From Ignavibacteriales bacterium (lineage in GTDB: Bacteria > Bacteroidota > Ignavibacteria > Ignavibacteriales > Ignavibacteriaceae): a stretch of DNA of 64,000 nucleotides. The position numbers and the translations under genes are program-made. Below, piece after piece: positions 35,800 through 45,260 of this stretch (position 1 is its first letter; every line of letters begins with the position of its first letter). Below the pieces are notes generated by a model that made no database searches, had not been told where the DNA came from, and saw nothing but the letters and a program-made list of their open reading frames with translations. The stretch spans positions 62,001 through 126,000 of the forward strand of contig JADJIH010000018.1 in NCBI GenBank assembly GCA_016707115.1. The letters are read 5' to 3'.

Positions 35800-37566
35800 C
35801 TATCTTATCTTTATATGCAATTCTTTCAATTGATTTTCATCAACCGTGGAAGGAGAATCATCCATTAATGAAATTGCGCTAGCTGTTTTAGGGAATGCAA
35901 TAACATCACGAATTGAATGTTCACCAGCAAATATCATTGCCATTCTATCAAATCCAAACGCAATTCCACCATGTGGTGGTGCACCATATTTAAATGCATT
36001 CATTAAAAAGCCAAACTTAAATTGTGCTTCTTCATCTGAAATTCCAAGAGCTTGAAACATCTTAGCTTGTAAATCTGAATTATGAATTCTAATACTTCCG
36101 CCAGCAATTTCACTTCCGTTTAGCACTAAATCGTATGCACGGGCTTTAACTTTGCCTGGATTTGACGACATTAATGGAATATCTTCCACTCTTGGTGAAG
36201 TAAAAGGGTGGTGCATTGCGTAAAATCTACCGGTTTCTTCATCCCACTCAAATAATGGAAAATCTGTTACCCAAAGTAATTTTGGTTCAGAATCTTCTTT
36301 AATAAGATTTAATCTCTTGGCCATTTCTAATCTTAAAGCACCCATTGTATTAAGAGTTTTTAATTTTGGTCCTGATAGGATAAAAATTAAATCTCCTGGT
36401 TTTGCGCTAAGTGATTTTGTTAGATTTTGTTTTTCATCGTCAGTAAAGAATTTCATAGTTGGTGATTCAAGTTCATTTTCTTTAACGCGAATCCAGATTA
36501 ATCCCTTAGCGTCGTGTCCTTTTACAAAATCTGTAAGAACATCCAACTGATTGCGAGTATAATCACCACAGCCAGGAGCCAATAAGCCAGTAACAACACC
36601 TTTTGCATCAACAGCATCTTTAAATACTTTAAATCCGGTATTGTTAAAGAGCTCGTTTAGGGTTTTCATTTCAAGATCAAAACGTAAATCAGGTTTGTCG
36701 CTTCCATATTTTTCCATCGCTTCATCAAAGGATAATCTTGGAAGTGGAATTTGAAGATCACGACTCCAAACTTGCTTAAAGAATCGTTTCATTAATCCTT
36801 CAACTATAACAAAGATATCTTCCTGGTCAACAAAAGACATTTCAACATCTATCTGAGTGAATTCCAACTGTCTGTCTGCGCGCAAATCTTCATCTCTAAA
36901 ACATTTTACGATTTGAAAATAACGATCCATTCCTGCAACCATGAGTAATTGCTTGTATGTTTGCGGGGATTGTGGAAGCGCATAAAACTTTCCTTTATGC
37001 ATTCTACTTGGAACGAGAAAATCTCTTGCCCCTTCCGGAGTGCTTTTCATAAGCACAGGAGTTTCTACTTCAACAAAACCATTTTCATCAAAATACTGTC
37101 GGGTGATCTGAGCCATTTTGTGTCGTAAAATCAAGCTCTTTTGAAGTTTTGGTCTTCTTAAATCTAAATATCGATATTTTAATCTTAAGTCTTCGTGAGT
37201 ATCAATATCATCTTTAATTGCAAACGGCGGAGTTTCAGCTTCATTTAAAATGATAAGATTATTTACCATCACATCAATGTGTCCTGTTGCAAGATCAGCA
37301 TTATCCGTATCTGCTGGACGCTTACGGACAACACCTTCTATCGCAATTACAAATTCACTTCTTAAATCTTTTGCTAAAGTATGAGCATGTTCATTAAATG
37401 TTGGTTCAAATACGACTTGTGTAATTCCGTGTCTGTCGCGCACCTCAATAAAAATAACTCCGCCCAGATCTCTTCTTCTATCAACCCAGCCGTTTAGTAC
37501 AACATTTTCTCCAATATTTGATTCGCGTAATTCACCGCAAGTATGTGTTCTTCTTTTAAATTGCAT
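35800..37566 (-). CDS. aspS: Aspartyl-tRNA synthetase
   Basis: The 588-residue protein is the bacterial type: an OB-fold anticodon domain at the start (HTCGELRESNIGENVVLNGWVDRRRD), class II motif 2 (FRDEDLRADRQLEFTQID), the GAD-type insertion in the middle, and motif 3 (GIAFGFDRMAMIFAGEHSIRDVIAFPK). It charges tRNA-Asp. Length is normal. Whether it also charges tRNA-Asn depends on gatCAB, which is not visible here. It is divergent from the membrane protein gene at 37678. Confidence 0.97.
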   Translation of the reverse strand: MQFKRRTHTCGELRESNIGENVVLNGWVDRRRDLGGVIFIEVRDRHGITQVVFEPTFNEHAHTLAKDLRSEFVIAIEGVVRKRPADTDNADLATGHIDVMVNNLIILNEAETPPFAIKDDIDTHEDLRLKYRYLDLRRPKLQKSLILRHKMAQITRQYFDENGFVEVETPVLMKSTPEGARDFLVPSRMHKGKFYALPQSPQTYKQLLMVAGMDRYFQIVKCFRDEDLRADRQLEFTQIDVEMSFVDQEDIFVIVEGLMKRFFKQVWSRDLQIPLPRLSFDEAMEKYGSDKPDLRFDLEMKTLNELFNNTGFKVFKDAVDAKGVVTGLLAPGCGDYTRNQLDVLTDFVKGHDAKGLIWIRVKENELESPTMKFFTDDEKQNLTKSLSAKPGDLIFILSGPKLKTLNTMGALRLEMAKRLNLIKEDSEPKLLWVTDFPLFEWDEETGRFYAMHHPFTSPRVEDIPLMSSNPGKVKARAYDLVLNGSEIAGGSIRIHNSDLQAKMFQALGISDEEAQFKFGFLMNAFKYGAPPHGGIAFGFDRMAMIFAGEHSIRDVIAFPKTASAISLMDDSPSTVDENQLKELHIKIR

Positions 37567-37677
37567 AATGCTCTAAGTAACTCCTAAATGAATTTGAGGG
37601 CTAAAAATAACTAAATGATTAAGCTCATACAACCTCACTTTTTAGACTAGTAAGTGTTTTGTAATTTAAGAATAGAA

Positions 37678-39120
37678 ATGAAAAAAATATTATTTTTATC
37701 TAAAAGGAAAAAAAATCTGCTTCTAAATCCCTATGTGGGTATTATTGTCTTTATATATGTTTTATCTCGACTATATTTCTATTTTATTTTAAAATTGGAA
37801 TTTTCTTATCATCTTAAAGAATATTTAATACAATATTTAGATATTCCCTTATTAAAAAGCAATCTTTTCGAAAGCATTCTTTATCTCCACTCACAACCAC
37901 CATTATTTAACTTTTTAATCGGGGCTTTTGAAATACTTTTCGGTGATTATTCTTTAGTTGTGTTTTTTGTTTTATTTCAAATTATCGGTTTGATGACAGT
38001 AGTGTTGGGATTTAGGATACTTGAATTTATAGAAGTCAATAAAAAAGTATCGTTTATACTTATCATTTTTTATGCTTTGAGTCCTGCAACAATCGTATAT
38101 GAAAATCTATTTTATTACACCCATCCCATTATTTCTTTTTTAATATTTTCTTGTTATCAATTACTTGTTTTCATTAAATCAGAAAAGCCTATTAATATAT
38201 TTTTGTTTTTTGTTGGATTATGGTTTGCTGTTTTTACGACGAGCTTTTTTCACATAAGCTGGTTTTTATTGATTTTATTATCTTTATTGTTTGTCCTTAA
38301 ATCTAAACGAAAGACAATTTTAAAAGCATCGGCACTGCCTCTTATTTTAATTTTTGCATTATATTTTAAAAACTATTTAGTTTTCGATCAATTTAATTCT
38401 AGTTCCTGGATAGGGTTAAATTTGTCGAGAATTACGGTTCATCAATTGGATAAAAATTTAAAACAAAAACTAGTAGAGAGTAAACAACTGTCAGAATTAA
38501 CAAATCTTGCTCCCTTTACACACTACTCAGATTTGAATTCTGCTGGCATTAAATATTTCAACAAAAAGACAGGGGTTGAGATTTTAGACCAAACAATAAA
38601 AAGTAGTAACAGAACTAATTTTAATAATATTGGTTACTTATGGATTTCAAAGCAAGTATTAAAAGATGACCTCTATGTTATACAAAACTATCCTGGGGCT
38701 TACTTCGCAGGTATTACACGAGCCTTTGCTTTGTATTTCGATTCACCAACAAAATATAAACTCCTAACTTCCAACATTTATAAATTTAGAACCTACGATA
38801 AATTTTTTAGTGCATTTGTTTATGGTTCCTCATCAAATACAAAAACCGGCTACACAACTATATTCTTGATTGTACTAATTCTTAGTGCATCATTTTATTT
38901 GCTTATTAAACTGAACAATAACCTGAGCATAAAAATATTTTTGCTTTTTGCTTTGATTAACGTGCTGTATGTAATGTTTGTTGGTAATACGCTTGAATTT
39001 GGTGAAAATAATAGATTCAGATATTACTCGGAAATCTTTTATATCCTTCTTTTGGGTTTAGTTATTAATGAACTATTTATAAAGCCCTTTTTAAATAAAG
39101 AAAAACAGAAAAATCTATGA
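37678..39120 (+). CDS. Polytopic membrane protein, GT-C glycosyltransferase-like
   Basis: The 480-residue protein has about ten to twelve membrane helices. LYLHSQPPLFNFLIGAFEILFG resembles the conserved loop-helix segment of GT-C mannosyl/arabinosyl transferases, but the expected first-loop acidic pair is not obvious, so the call is tentative. The ATG at 37678 is preferred over an upstream in-frame GTG. Its stop overlaps the next gene's start (ATGA, four bases), so it is co-transcribed with the phosphorylase, an unexpected pairing. Confidence 0.55.
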   Translation: MKKILFLSKRKKNLLLNPYVGIIVFIYVLSRLYFYFILKLEFSYHLKEYLIQYLDIPLLKSNLFESILYLHSQPPLFNFLIGAFEILFGDYSLVVFFVLFQIIGLMTVVLGFRILEFIEVNKKVSFILIIFYALSPATIVYENLFYYTHPIISFLIFSCYQLLVFIKSEKPINIFLFFVGLWFAVFTTSFFHISWFLLILLSLLFVLKSKRKTILKASALPLILIFALYFKNYLVFDQFNSSSWIGLNLSRITVHQLDKNLKQKLVESKQLSELTNLAPFTHYSDLNSAGIKYFNKKTGVEILDQTIKSSNRTNFNNIGYLWISKQVLKDDLYVIQNYPGAYFAGITRAFALYFDSPTKYKLLTSNIYKFRTYDKFFSAFVYGSSSNTKTGYTTIFLIVLILSASFYLLIKLNNNLSIKIFLLFALINVLYVMFVGNTLEFGENNRFRYYSEIFYILLLGLVINELFIKPFLNKEKQKNL

Positions 39121-40421
39121 ACACAGTAGAACTTATCCGTAAAAAAAGAAACAAAGAAAATCTTTCAAAAGAAGAAATTTTATTTCTTATTAATAACTAC
39201 ACAAAAAATAAAATTCCTGATTACCAATTTTCTGCATTCTTAATGGCAGTTTACTTTAACGGAATGAGCAAAGAAGAAACTGCATCTCTCACGGAAGCAA
39301 TGCTTTACAGCGGAAAAGTTTTAAATCTTAATTCGATTTCGGGAATTAAAATTGATAAGCACTCAACTGGTGGAGTTGGAGATAAAACATCTTTAATAAT
39401 TGCCCCGATTGTTGCAGTGGCTGGAGTTAAAGTGCCAATGATTTCCGGAAGAGGATTGGGACATTCCGGTGGAACACTTGATAAGCTTGAAGCAATTCCT
39501 GGTTTCAGAACCAATCTTACTTTATCAGAATATAAAAATGTTCTTAAAAAAGTTGGTGCTGTTTTAATTGGACAGACAAAAGAAATTGCTCCTGCCGATA
39601 AACTTATTTATGCTTTGCGTGATGTAACTGCAACTGTTGAATCGATTCCGTTAATTACCGGAAGCATAATGAGTAAAAAACTTGCAGAGGGAATTGATGG
39701 ACTTGTGCTTGATGTTAAAACAGGTAATGGTGCATTTATGCAAAAGACAGAAGATGCAATTGCTCTTGCAGATTCTCTTATCCAAACGGCAAAAGCGTTT
39801 GATAAAAAAGTAATTGGCTTTGTTACGGATATGAATCAGCCGCTTGGCAATTATATTGGCAACTGGTTAGAAGTTTATGAATCAATACAGGTATTGCGCG
39901 ATGGAAAGAAAAATGATTTAACAGAGTTATCATTAATTCTCGCTGGAGCTATGATTTATCTTGGTAAAAAATCAAAATCCCTTGATGAAGGAATTGAAGA
40001 AGCAATAAGAATTTTAAAATCAGGAAAAGTATTTGATAAATTTATTGAAATTGTAAAGGCGCAGAATGGCAAAACTGATTTTATTCTACATCCAGAAAAA
40101 TATCCAAAGTCAAAATTTAGAGAAACAATTAAATCAAACTCTGCAGGTTATTTATCTGAAGTAAACACTTACGAACTTGGAATGGCGGCAATTGAACTTG
40201 GTGCCGGAAGAAAAACCAAGGATGATAAAATTGATCCTAAAGCAGGAATAATTTTTAATTACAAGATTGGTAATACTATTAATAAAGGTATTGTGCTTGC
40301 AGAACTTTATTCAGATTCTAAATCCGGAATTGATAACGCAAAGAAAAGAATTGCCAGTGCTATTAAAATTTCCAAATCAAAACCACAAAAGTTAGAATTA
40401 ATTAAGACTATTATTAATTAG
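39117..40421 (+). CDS. pdp: Pyrimidine-nucleoside (thymidine-type) phosphorylase
   Basis: The 434-residue protein has the family signature SGRGLGHSGGTLDKLEAIPGF, phosphate-binding KHSTGGVGDKTSL and the helical N-terminal domain with YFNGMSKEETASLTEAM. It splits thymidine, uridine or deoxyuridine with phosphate to give free base and (deoxy)ribose-1-phosphate. The C-terminal beta domain (AAIELGAGRKTKDDKIDPKAG) is complete. It starts inside the stop codon of the upstream membrane protein gene. Confidence 0.93.
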   Translation: MNTVELIRKKRNKENLSKEEILFLINNYTKNKIPDYQFSAFLMAVYFNGMSKEETASLTEAMLYSGKVLNLNSISGIKIDKHSTGGVGDKTSLIIAPIVAVAGVKVPMISGRGLGHSGGTLDKLEAIPGFRTNLTLSEYKNVLKKVGAVLIGQTKEIAPADKLIYALRDVTATVESIPLITGSIMSKKLAEGIDGLVLDVKTGNGAFMQKTEDAIALADSLIQTAKAFDKKVIGFVTDMNQPLGNYIGNWLEVYESIQVLRDGKKNDLTELSLILAGAMIYLGKKSKSLDEGIEEAIRILKSGKVFDKFIEIVKAQNGKTDFILHPEKYPKSKFRETIKSNSAGYLSEVNTYELGMAAIELGAGRKTKDDKIDPKAGIIFNYKIGNTINKGIVLAELYSDSKSGIDNAKKRIASAIKISKSKPQKLELIKTIIN

Positions 40422-40530
40422 AACACTATTAAGTGGCGACTATCAATAATTGTGGTTTCCACTTCTTTCAATTCATACCCTCTAATGGTATATTTTATTA
40501 CACGAATATCTAATCTTAAGGAGAAATGAA

Positions 40531-41409
40531 ATGCTTTTTATCATAGCACTTATCGGAGCAGTTGCAGCTTTTTTTATCTATAAAAACGCAAAGAAATATA
40601 ACATAAAAGCCCAGGCTACTTTTTCTTTTATAGGAATGGTTGTTGCCCTTGTTTTAGCTTTTGCTCAAATGTTTACTGTTATTCCAGCAGGATTTGCCGG
40701 AGTGATAGATATGTTTGGAAATGTTAGTGATAACACTCTTAAGCCGGGTGTAAACTTTGTAAACCCGATTGCAAACATAGTTAAGTTTGATACGCGTAAA
40801 CAGGAGTTAAAAGAGACTATGAATGTTCCTTCGAAGGAAGGATTGAGTATTGAACTGGAGTTAAGTTTAATTTTCCGTTTAAGTATGGATAAAGTAAACG
40901 AGATTTATAAAACTGCTGGAGATTATGAAGAATATCTTCAAAAAATTGTAACTCCAAATTTCAGATCAGTTGTTCGTGGTGTAACAACAAAGTATGAGGC
41001 AAAAGCACTTTACACTGCAGAGCGGGAGAAACTAGAAAATGAAATAAAAGCTAAGCTTTCTGCTGTTCCAGAAATGAAAGAAGCAATTGTTCTTTCAACT
41101 CCATTAAGGCAAATTACTCTTCCAATCGGATTAAAAAATGCAATTGAGGAAAAATTAAAATCTGAACAGGAAAGCCAGCGTATGGAATTTATTCTTGCAA
41201 GAGAAAGACAGGAAGCAGAGAGAAAACGTATCGAAGCTAAAGGAATTTCAGATTTCCAGACGATCGTCAGCCAAGGAATTAGTGATCAGTTGTTAAGATG
41301 GAAGGGAATTGAAGCAACTGAAAAGCTCGCAAATTCGCAAAATTCAAAGATTGTTGTAATTGGATCTGGAAAAGATGGTCTTCCCCTTATTCTAGGAAAT
41401 GATAAATAG
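40531..41409 (+). CDS. Prohibitin-like SPFH/Band 7 membrane protein
   Basis: The 292-residue protein has two N-terminal hydrophobic segments, then an SPFH domain (VIPAGFAGVIDMFGNVSDNTLKPGVNFVNP) and a long helical, Glu/Lys-rich region (LEKIRASQESQ-like helices after 210). Such proteins form ring-like membrane scaffolds and often modulate AAA proteases. AAGGAG precedes the ATG. It is followed after 79 bases by the heme block and may be transcribed separately. Confidence 0.88.
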   Translation: MLFIIALIGAVAAFFIYKNAKKYNIKAQATFSFIGMVVALVLAFAQMFTVIPAGFAGVIDMFGNVSDNTLKPGVNFVNPIANIVKFDTRKQELKETMNVPSKEGLSIELELSLIFRLSMDKVNEIYKTAGDYEEYLQKIVTPNFRSVVRGVTTKYEAKALYTAEREKLENEIKAKLSAVPEMKEAIVLSTPLRQITLPIGLKNAIEEKLKSEQESQRMEFILARERQEAERKRIEAKGISDFQTIVSQGISDQLLRWKGIEATEKLANSQNSKIVVIGSGKDGLPLILGNDK

Positions 41410-41488
41410 ACCAATTAGTCATTTGTAATTGATGCTAGATTTTATATTTTTGAACTCATAGGTCAAATAATTAGATGAATAGTTAATT

Positions 41489-42313
41489 ATGCTTCCAACG
41501 ATACACACACTAAACATATTGCTTCCGTTTTTTTATATAGCAACTTTTGCTATTTACTTTTATGATTTTCAGCAAGGTGGTAAAAAGTTTGAGAACTCTA
41601 AACGACTTTTTCTTTTCTTAACACTCATATTTCATTTTCTATATCTACTATTAAGAACTATTGAGTTTAATCATCCACCAATTACAAATGTTTTTGAGAT
41701 CTTTACTGTGCTGGCTTTCTCAATCAGTTTTGCTTACTTCATTTTGGAATTAGTCACAGATATCAGAGGTACAGGTCCTTTTATAATTATCATCTCAATA
41801 ATCTTCCAAGTTATATCAACTTTATTTATTCAGGATCTAACAGAAGTAAAAGAAGTTTTAAGAAGCAACCTGCTTGGCATTCATGTTATCAGCGCATTGA
41901 TTGGATATTCTGGTATTACAATCTCAGCAGTTTATGGAGTTTTATATCTTATTCTTTACAACGAAATAAAACTTAATAAGTTTGGTTTGATATTTAATCG
42001 CTTACCAAGTTTAGAAATATTAGAACGTATGAGTTTTATTGCCGCGATTATTGGATTTGTTTTGTTAACGATTACAATAATCATCGGAATAATCTGGCTG
42101 CCGCAAGCTTTTCCAAATATTACTTTTGCGGATCCAAAGCTTATAGGAACTTTTGCAGTATGGATACTATACGGAATTGGACTTATCAATAAATTTTTAG
42201 GCAAATGGCGGGGAAAGAAATTAATTATTCTTTCCATCATCGGCTTTTGTCTGGCAATTTTATCAACAATGCTCACAAATTTTTTAGGAAAAAGTTTTCA
42301 CTCATTCTATTAG
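41489..42313 (+). CDS. hemX: HemX/CcsA-type cytochrome c assembly-family membrane protein
   Basis: The 274-residue protein has about eight membrane helices, with LLGIHVISALIGYSGITISAVYGVLYLI typical of the CcsA/HemX fold. No WWD-type tryptophan motif is visible, which favours HemX over CcsA heme lyases. HemX homologues sit next to hemA in many bacteria, and in Bacillus HemX lowers HemA levels. The hemA start is three bases after its stop, supporting that role by context. The gene symbol is given on this context. Confidence 0.75.
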   Translation: MLPTIHTLNILLPFFYIATFAIYFYDFQQGGKKFENSKRLFLFLTLIFHFLYLLLRTIEFNHPPITNVFEIFTVLAFSISFAYFILELVTDIRGTGPFIIIISIIFQVISTLFIQDLTEVKEVLRSNLLGIHVISALIGYSGITISAVYGVLYLILYNEIKLNKFGLIFNRLPSLEILERMSFIAAIIGFVLLTITIIIGIIWLPQAFPNITFADPKLIGTFAVWILYGIGLINKFLGKWRGKKLIILSIIGFCLAILSTMLTNFLGKSFHSFY

Positions 42314-42316
42314 AAT

Positions 42317-43597
42317 ATGAATCTTCTTGGAATATCAATAAATCATCGCACTGCTCCAGTAGAACTTAGAGAAGCACTTCATTTAAGTGAAGATGAAATT
42401 CGTAAGTTCATACAGCAGACAAAAGATAGTGCTTTTGCAGAAGGGATTATTATCTCTACCTGTAACAGAACAGAGATTTATGCAATTCCAAAGAGTGATA
42501 AAACAAGTTTAAAAGATTTAGAGAACCTGATAAAAAATTACAAATCAAGTTTTGAAGTAAAGGATGAAAACTTTCAGCATTTCATTTCTCGCGAATCTAT
42601 CGAACATCTTTTTCGTGTTGCTTGTGGAATTGAATCATTATTGATTGGGGATAACCAGATTTTCAAACAGGTAAAAGATTCATTTTTAATTTCCGAAGAA
42701 ATGAATTTTGCCGGTGTATTGATTCGCCGAGTAATGGATGCAGCAACTCGTGTTGGTAAACGAGCAATTAATGAAACAACAATTAGTGAAGGCGCTGTAA
42801 CTGTTAGTTATGCGGCTGTTCAGCTCGTTGAAAAAATATTTTCTAATCTTCAAAAAAAATCTGCACTGATAATTGGAACTGGTGAAACCGGAGAATTAGC
42901 CGCAAAACATTTACGCGACAGAGGTATTGGAAGACTTGCCTTAACAAATCGTTCGTTTGAAAAAGCAGAAAAACTTGCGGCTGAATTAAAAACGGCTGTG
43001 TTTCCATTTTCAAATTTCAAAGAGCATTTGCACAAGTTTGATATAATTGTAAGTGCTACAAGTGCTGAAGGGCTGATTATCACAAAGAAAGACATTGATG
43101 AGGCTATGAAGAAGCGTAATTATGCTTCGATGGTGCTTATGGATATTGCAATTCCGCGTGATATTGATCCTGAATCCAAAAAGATAGATTATGTTTTTTA
43201 TCATGATATAGATTCATTAAACATTATCGTTGAGCAAAATCTAGGCAAGAGAAAAACAGAAATTCCAAAAGTTGAAAAAATTATTCAGGAAGAGCTTGAT
43301 AATTTCTTTGAATGGTATAATTCATTAGAAGCCGCACCGACAATAAAAACATTACGTGATTATTTTGAAAGTGTTCGTGCTGAAGAAGTTGAAAAAAACA
43401 TCAACAAGTTTTCTGAGGATGATAAAGAAAAATTGGAGATCATAACTAAGAGAATTATAAATAAAATCCTTCATCATCCCACAATTGAATTAAGAAAAAT
43501 CTCTGAATCAGATTTAAGAGCCGAGGATACGGCTGCAAAAATTTCTATCATAAGAGATTTGTTTGGGCTAAATTCAAAGAATAAAGAAAATAAATAA
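42317..43597 (+). CDS. hemA: Glutamyl-tRNA reductase
   Basis: The 426-residue protein has the catalytic STCNRTE segment with Cys49, the N-terminal NHRTAPVELRE motif and an NADPH-binding fold (ALIIGTGETGELAAKHL). It reduces glutamyl-tRNA-Glu to glutamate-1-semialdehyde, the first step of the C5 heme route. The C-terminal dimerisation helices are complete. It heads the hem enzymes after hemX; hemL is not in the window. Confidence 0.96.
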   Translation: MNLLGISINHRTAPVELREALHLSEDEIRKFIQQTKDSAFAEGIIISTCNRTEIYAIPKSDKTSLKDLENLIKNYKSSFEVKDENFQHFISRESIEHLFRVACGIESLLIGDNQIFKQVKDSFLISEEMNFAGVLIRRVMDAATRVGKRAINETTISEGAVTVSYAAVQLVEKIFSNLQKKSALIIGTGETGELAAKHLRDRGIGRLALTNRSFEKAEKLAAELKTAVFPFSNFKEHLHKFDIIVSATSAEGLIITKKDIDEAMKKRNYASMVLMDIAIPRDIDPESKKIDYVFYHDIDSLNIIVEQNLGKRKTEIPKVEKIIQEELDNFFEWYNSLEAAPTIKTLRDYFESVRAEEVEKNINKFSEDDKEKLEIITKRIINKILHHPTIELRKISESDLRAEDTAAKISIIRDLFGLNSKNKENK

Positions 43598-43606
43598 ATT
43601 TCGAAT

Positions 43607-43674
43607 GTCAGCCTGAGCTTGTCGAAGGCGGAATAATAAGTTGAAAGTCACACTTCGACAGGCTCAGTGTGACA
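43607..43674. repeat. Inverted pair of TGTCA-CTGAGC-GTCGAAG repeat elements between hemA and hemC
   Basis: The arm 43607-43628 is matched in reverse complement by 43653-43674, with 19 of 22 bases identical. The arms enclose a 24-base centre. This resembles a short dispersed repeat I associate with Bacteroidota intergenic DNA; a related single hairpin is at 51392-51420. If transcribed it would form a long hairpin between hemA and hemC. Confidence 0.6.
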
Positions 43675-43695
43675 AAAGTTTTTAAGGAAAAATAC

Positions 43696-44637
43696 TTGAA
43701 ACAAAAAATTGTAATCGGTTCACGTGGCAGCGAGCTTGCATTGTGGCAGGCAAATCACATTAAACGCGAAATTGAAAAGAAAAATAAAAATGTAAAAGTT
43801 GAGATCAACATCATCAAAACAAAAGGTGATAAAATTCTTGATGTTGCGCTTTCAAAAATTGGAGACAAATCTCTTTTCACTAAAGAACTTGAAGTTGAGC
43901 TACTTGCAAAACGAATTGATTTAGCTGTACATAGCTTGAAGGATTTGCAAACTCAAATTCCTGCAGGTTTAAAATTAGCGGCCGTTACAAAACGCCATGA
44001 AGTGGAAGATGTTTTGATCGCAAGAAAAAAAGGAATGACAATTCAGTCATTACCAGAGTTTGGAGTAGTTGCAACAGGTTCTTTGAGAAGAAGATCTCAG
44101 TTGCTTCATCTTCGGCCTGATCTTACAGTTCTTGATTTACGTGGAAATGTTCCATCACGAATTCAGAAATTTTTAGAATCAGAATGGGATGCAATTATTC
44201 TTGCACGCGCTGGAGTTGAAAGATTAAATCTAAAAAAACACATTTCTTCATTCATACCAAAAGAAGATATTCTTCCGGCAGTTGGGCAAGGCGCGTTGGG
44301 AATTGAAATTCAAGAAGATAATAAAGTAGTTGAAGAAATTGTTAAATCGCTTCATCACGATGAAACTTATAAAGCTGTGATTGCAGAACGTTCATTACTT
44401 CGCGCATTAGAAGGTGGATGCCAGGTTCCGATAGGTGCGTTTGCAGAAGTTAAATCAAGCGGGCTTTATCTTGATGCTGTTGTTGGATCATTGGATGGAT
44501 CAATAACATATAGAAAAAAATTACGCGGAAGCAAAAGCGATCCGGAAAAACTTGGGAAAACTCTTGCAAAGGATTTGTTGAAGGCTGGTGCAAAACAAAT
44601 TCTAAAAGAAGTTTATCAAACGGCGAGAGCTAAATGA
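43696..44637 (+). CDS. hemC: Porphobilinogen deaminase (hydroxymethylbilane synthase)
   Basis: The 313-residue protein has the dipyrromethane-cofactor Cys at 242 (EGGCQVPIGAFA), catalytic Asp83 in HSLKDLQ, and RRRSQLL and LDLRGNVPSRI signatures. It joins four porphobilinogen units. The TTG at 43696 is chosen because AAGGA lies at good spacing and the protein then begins MKQKIVIGSRGSELALWQ, as in the family. An upstream in-frame GTG (43669) falls inside the repeat element. Its stop overlaps the lipoprotein start by four bases. Confidence 0.95.
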   Translation: MKQKIVIGSRGSELALWQANHIKREIEKKNKNVKVEINIIKTKGDKILDVALSKIGDKSLFTKELEVELLAKRIDLAVHSLKDLQTQIPAGLKLAAVTKRHEVEDVLIARKKGMTIQSLPEFGVVATGSLRRRSQLLHLRPDLTVLDLRGNVPSRIQKFLESEWDAIILARAGVERLNLKKHISSFIPKEDILPAVGQGALGIEIQEDNKVVEEIVKSLHHDETYKAVIAERSLLRALEGGCQVPIGAFAEVKSSGLYLDAVVGSLDGSITYRKKLRGSKSDPEKLGKTLAKDLLKAGAKQILKEVYQTARAK

Positions 44638-45257
44638 AAAGTAAATTATTTATCATCATTCAATTAATGCAGATCATAATAATTGTTTTGTCTTTTTCGT
44701 TATTGATAAATGGTTGTAATTGTATACCGTGCAACGAAAAAGAAGAAGCGCAAATTCCACTTGATGTCCTGAAAAAGGCTGATCAGTTTATAATATCAAA
44801 AACCGGAGATGAGTTCTTTAAGAAATATATTACTGCAGATTTTTTTCAATCAAAGCATATTGAACCAAACTATCTGATGGTTTACAAATTCTATATGCCT
44901 GAAAAGCCATTTGTTGATGAGTTGATAAGATTTACTGTTGACAGCACGGGAAAAGTTTTGACACAATACGAAGTTGTTGGCATTCCTGATTGCAATGCAA
45001 ACCAAATGGATTGTGATTTTGTTGTTGATGATAAAATTGCAAAGCAAATCGCTACTGAAAATGGTTTGCCAAAAGGAATTAAAGATTGGAAAGTTGATTT
45101 TGTTTGGGAAGCAAAATACAATAAATATGTTTGGCACTTGTTCAGTACTTTAAAGGAAAGCAAGGGAGATTTTGGTTATCGCGCAGATGGGGAGCAAATT
45201 GTTATTGATCCAAATAATGCTTCAGTGATTTATCAGGATAGCTGGCAAATAAAATAG
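44634..45257 (+). CDS. Putative lipoprotein inside the heme operon
   Basis: The 207-residue protein has a long hydrophobic start ending in a lipobox-like LINGC with Cys28, followed by CIPC. The remainder is a mixed alpha/beta domain (FTVDSTGKVLTQYEVVGIPDC, KGIKDWKVDFVWEAKYNKYVWHLFS) resembling PepSY-type folds, though I cannot assign it. Two further cysteines (CNANQMDC) lie in it. It is translationally coupled to hemC and four bases before the tetR-hemD fusion, so it is part of the operon. Its role is unknown. Confidence 0.65.
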   Translation: MKSKLFIIIQLMQIIIIVLSFSLLINGCNCIPCNEKEEAQIPLDVLKKADQFIISKTGDEFFKKYITADFFQSKHIEPNYLMVYKFYMPEKPFVDELIRFTVDSTGKVLTQYEVVGIPDCNANQMDCDFVVDDKIAKQIATENGLPKGIKDWKVDFVWEAKYNKYVWHLFSTLKESKGDFGYRADGEQIVIDPNNASVIYQDSWQIK

Positions 45258-45260
45258 ACT

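Noticed and set aside
41449..41467. TTTGA-N9-TCAAA near the start of hemX as a TetR-HemD operator
   Set aside because: The half-sites are five AT-rich bases only; chance occurrence is likely in this DNA.
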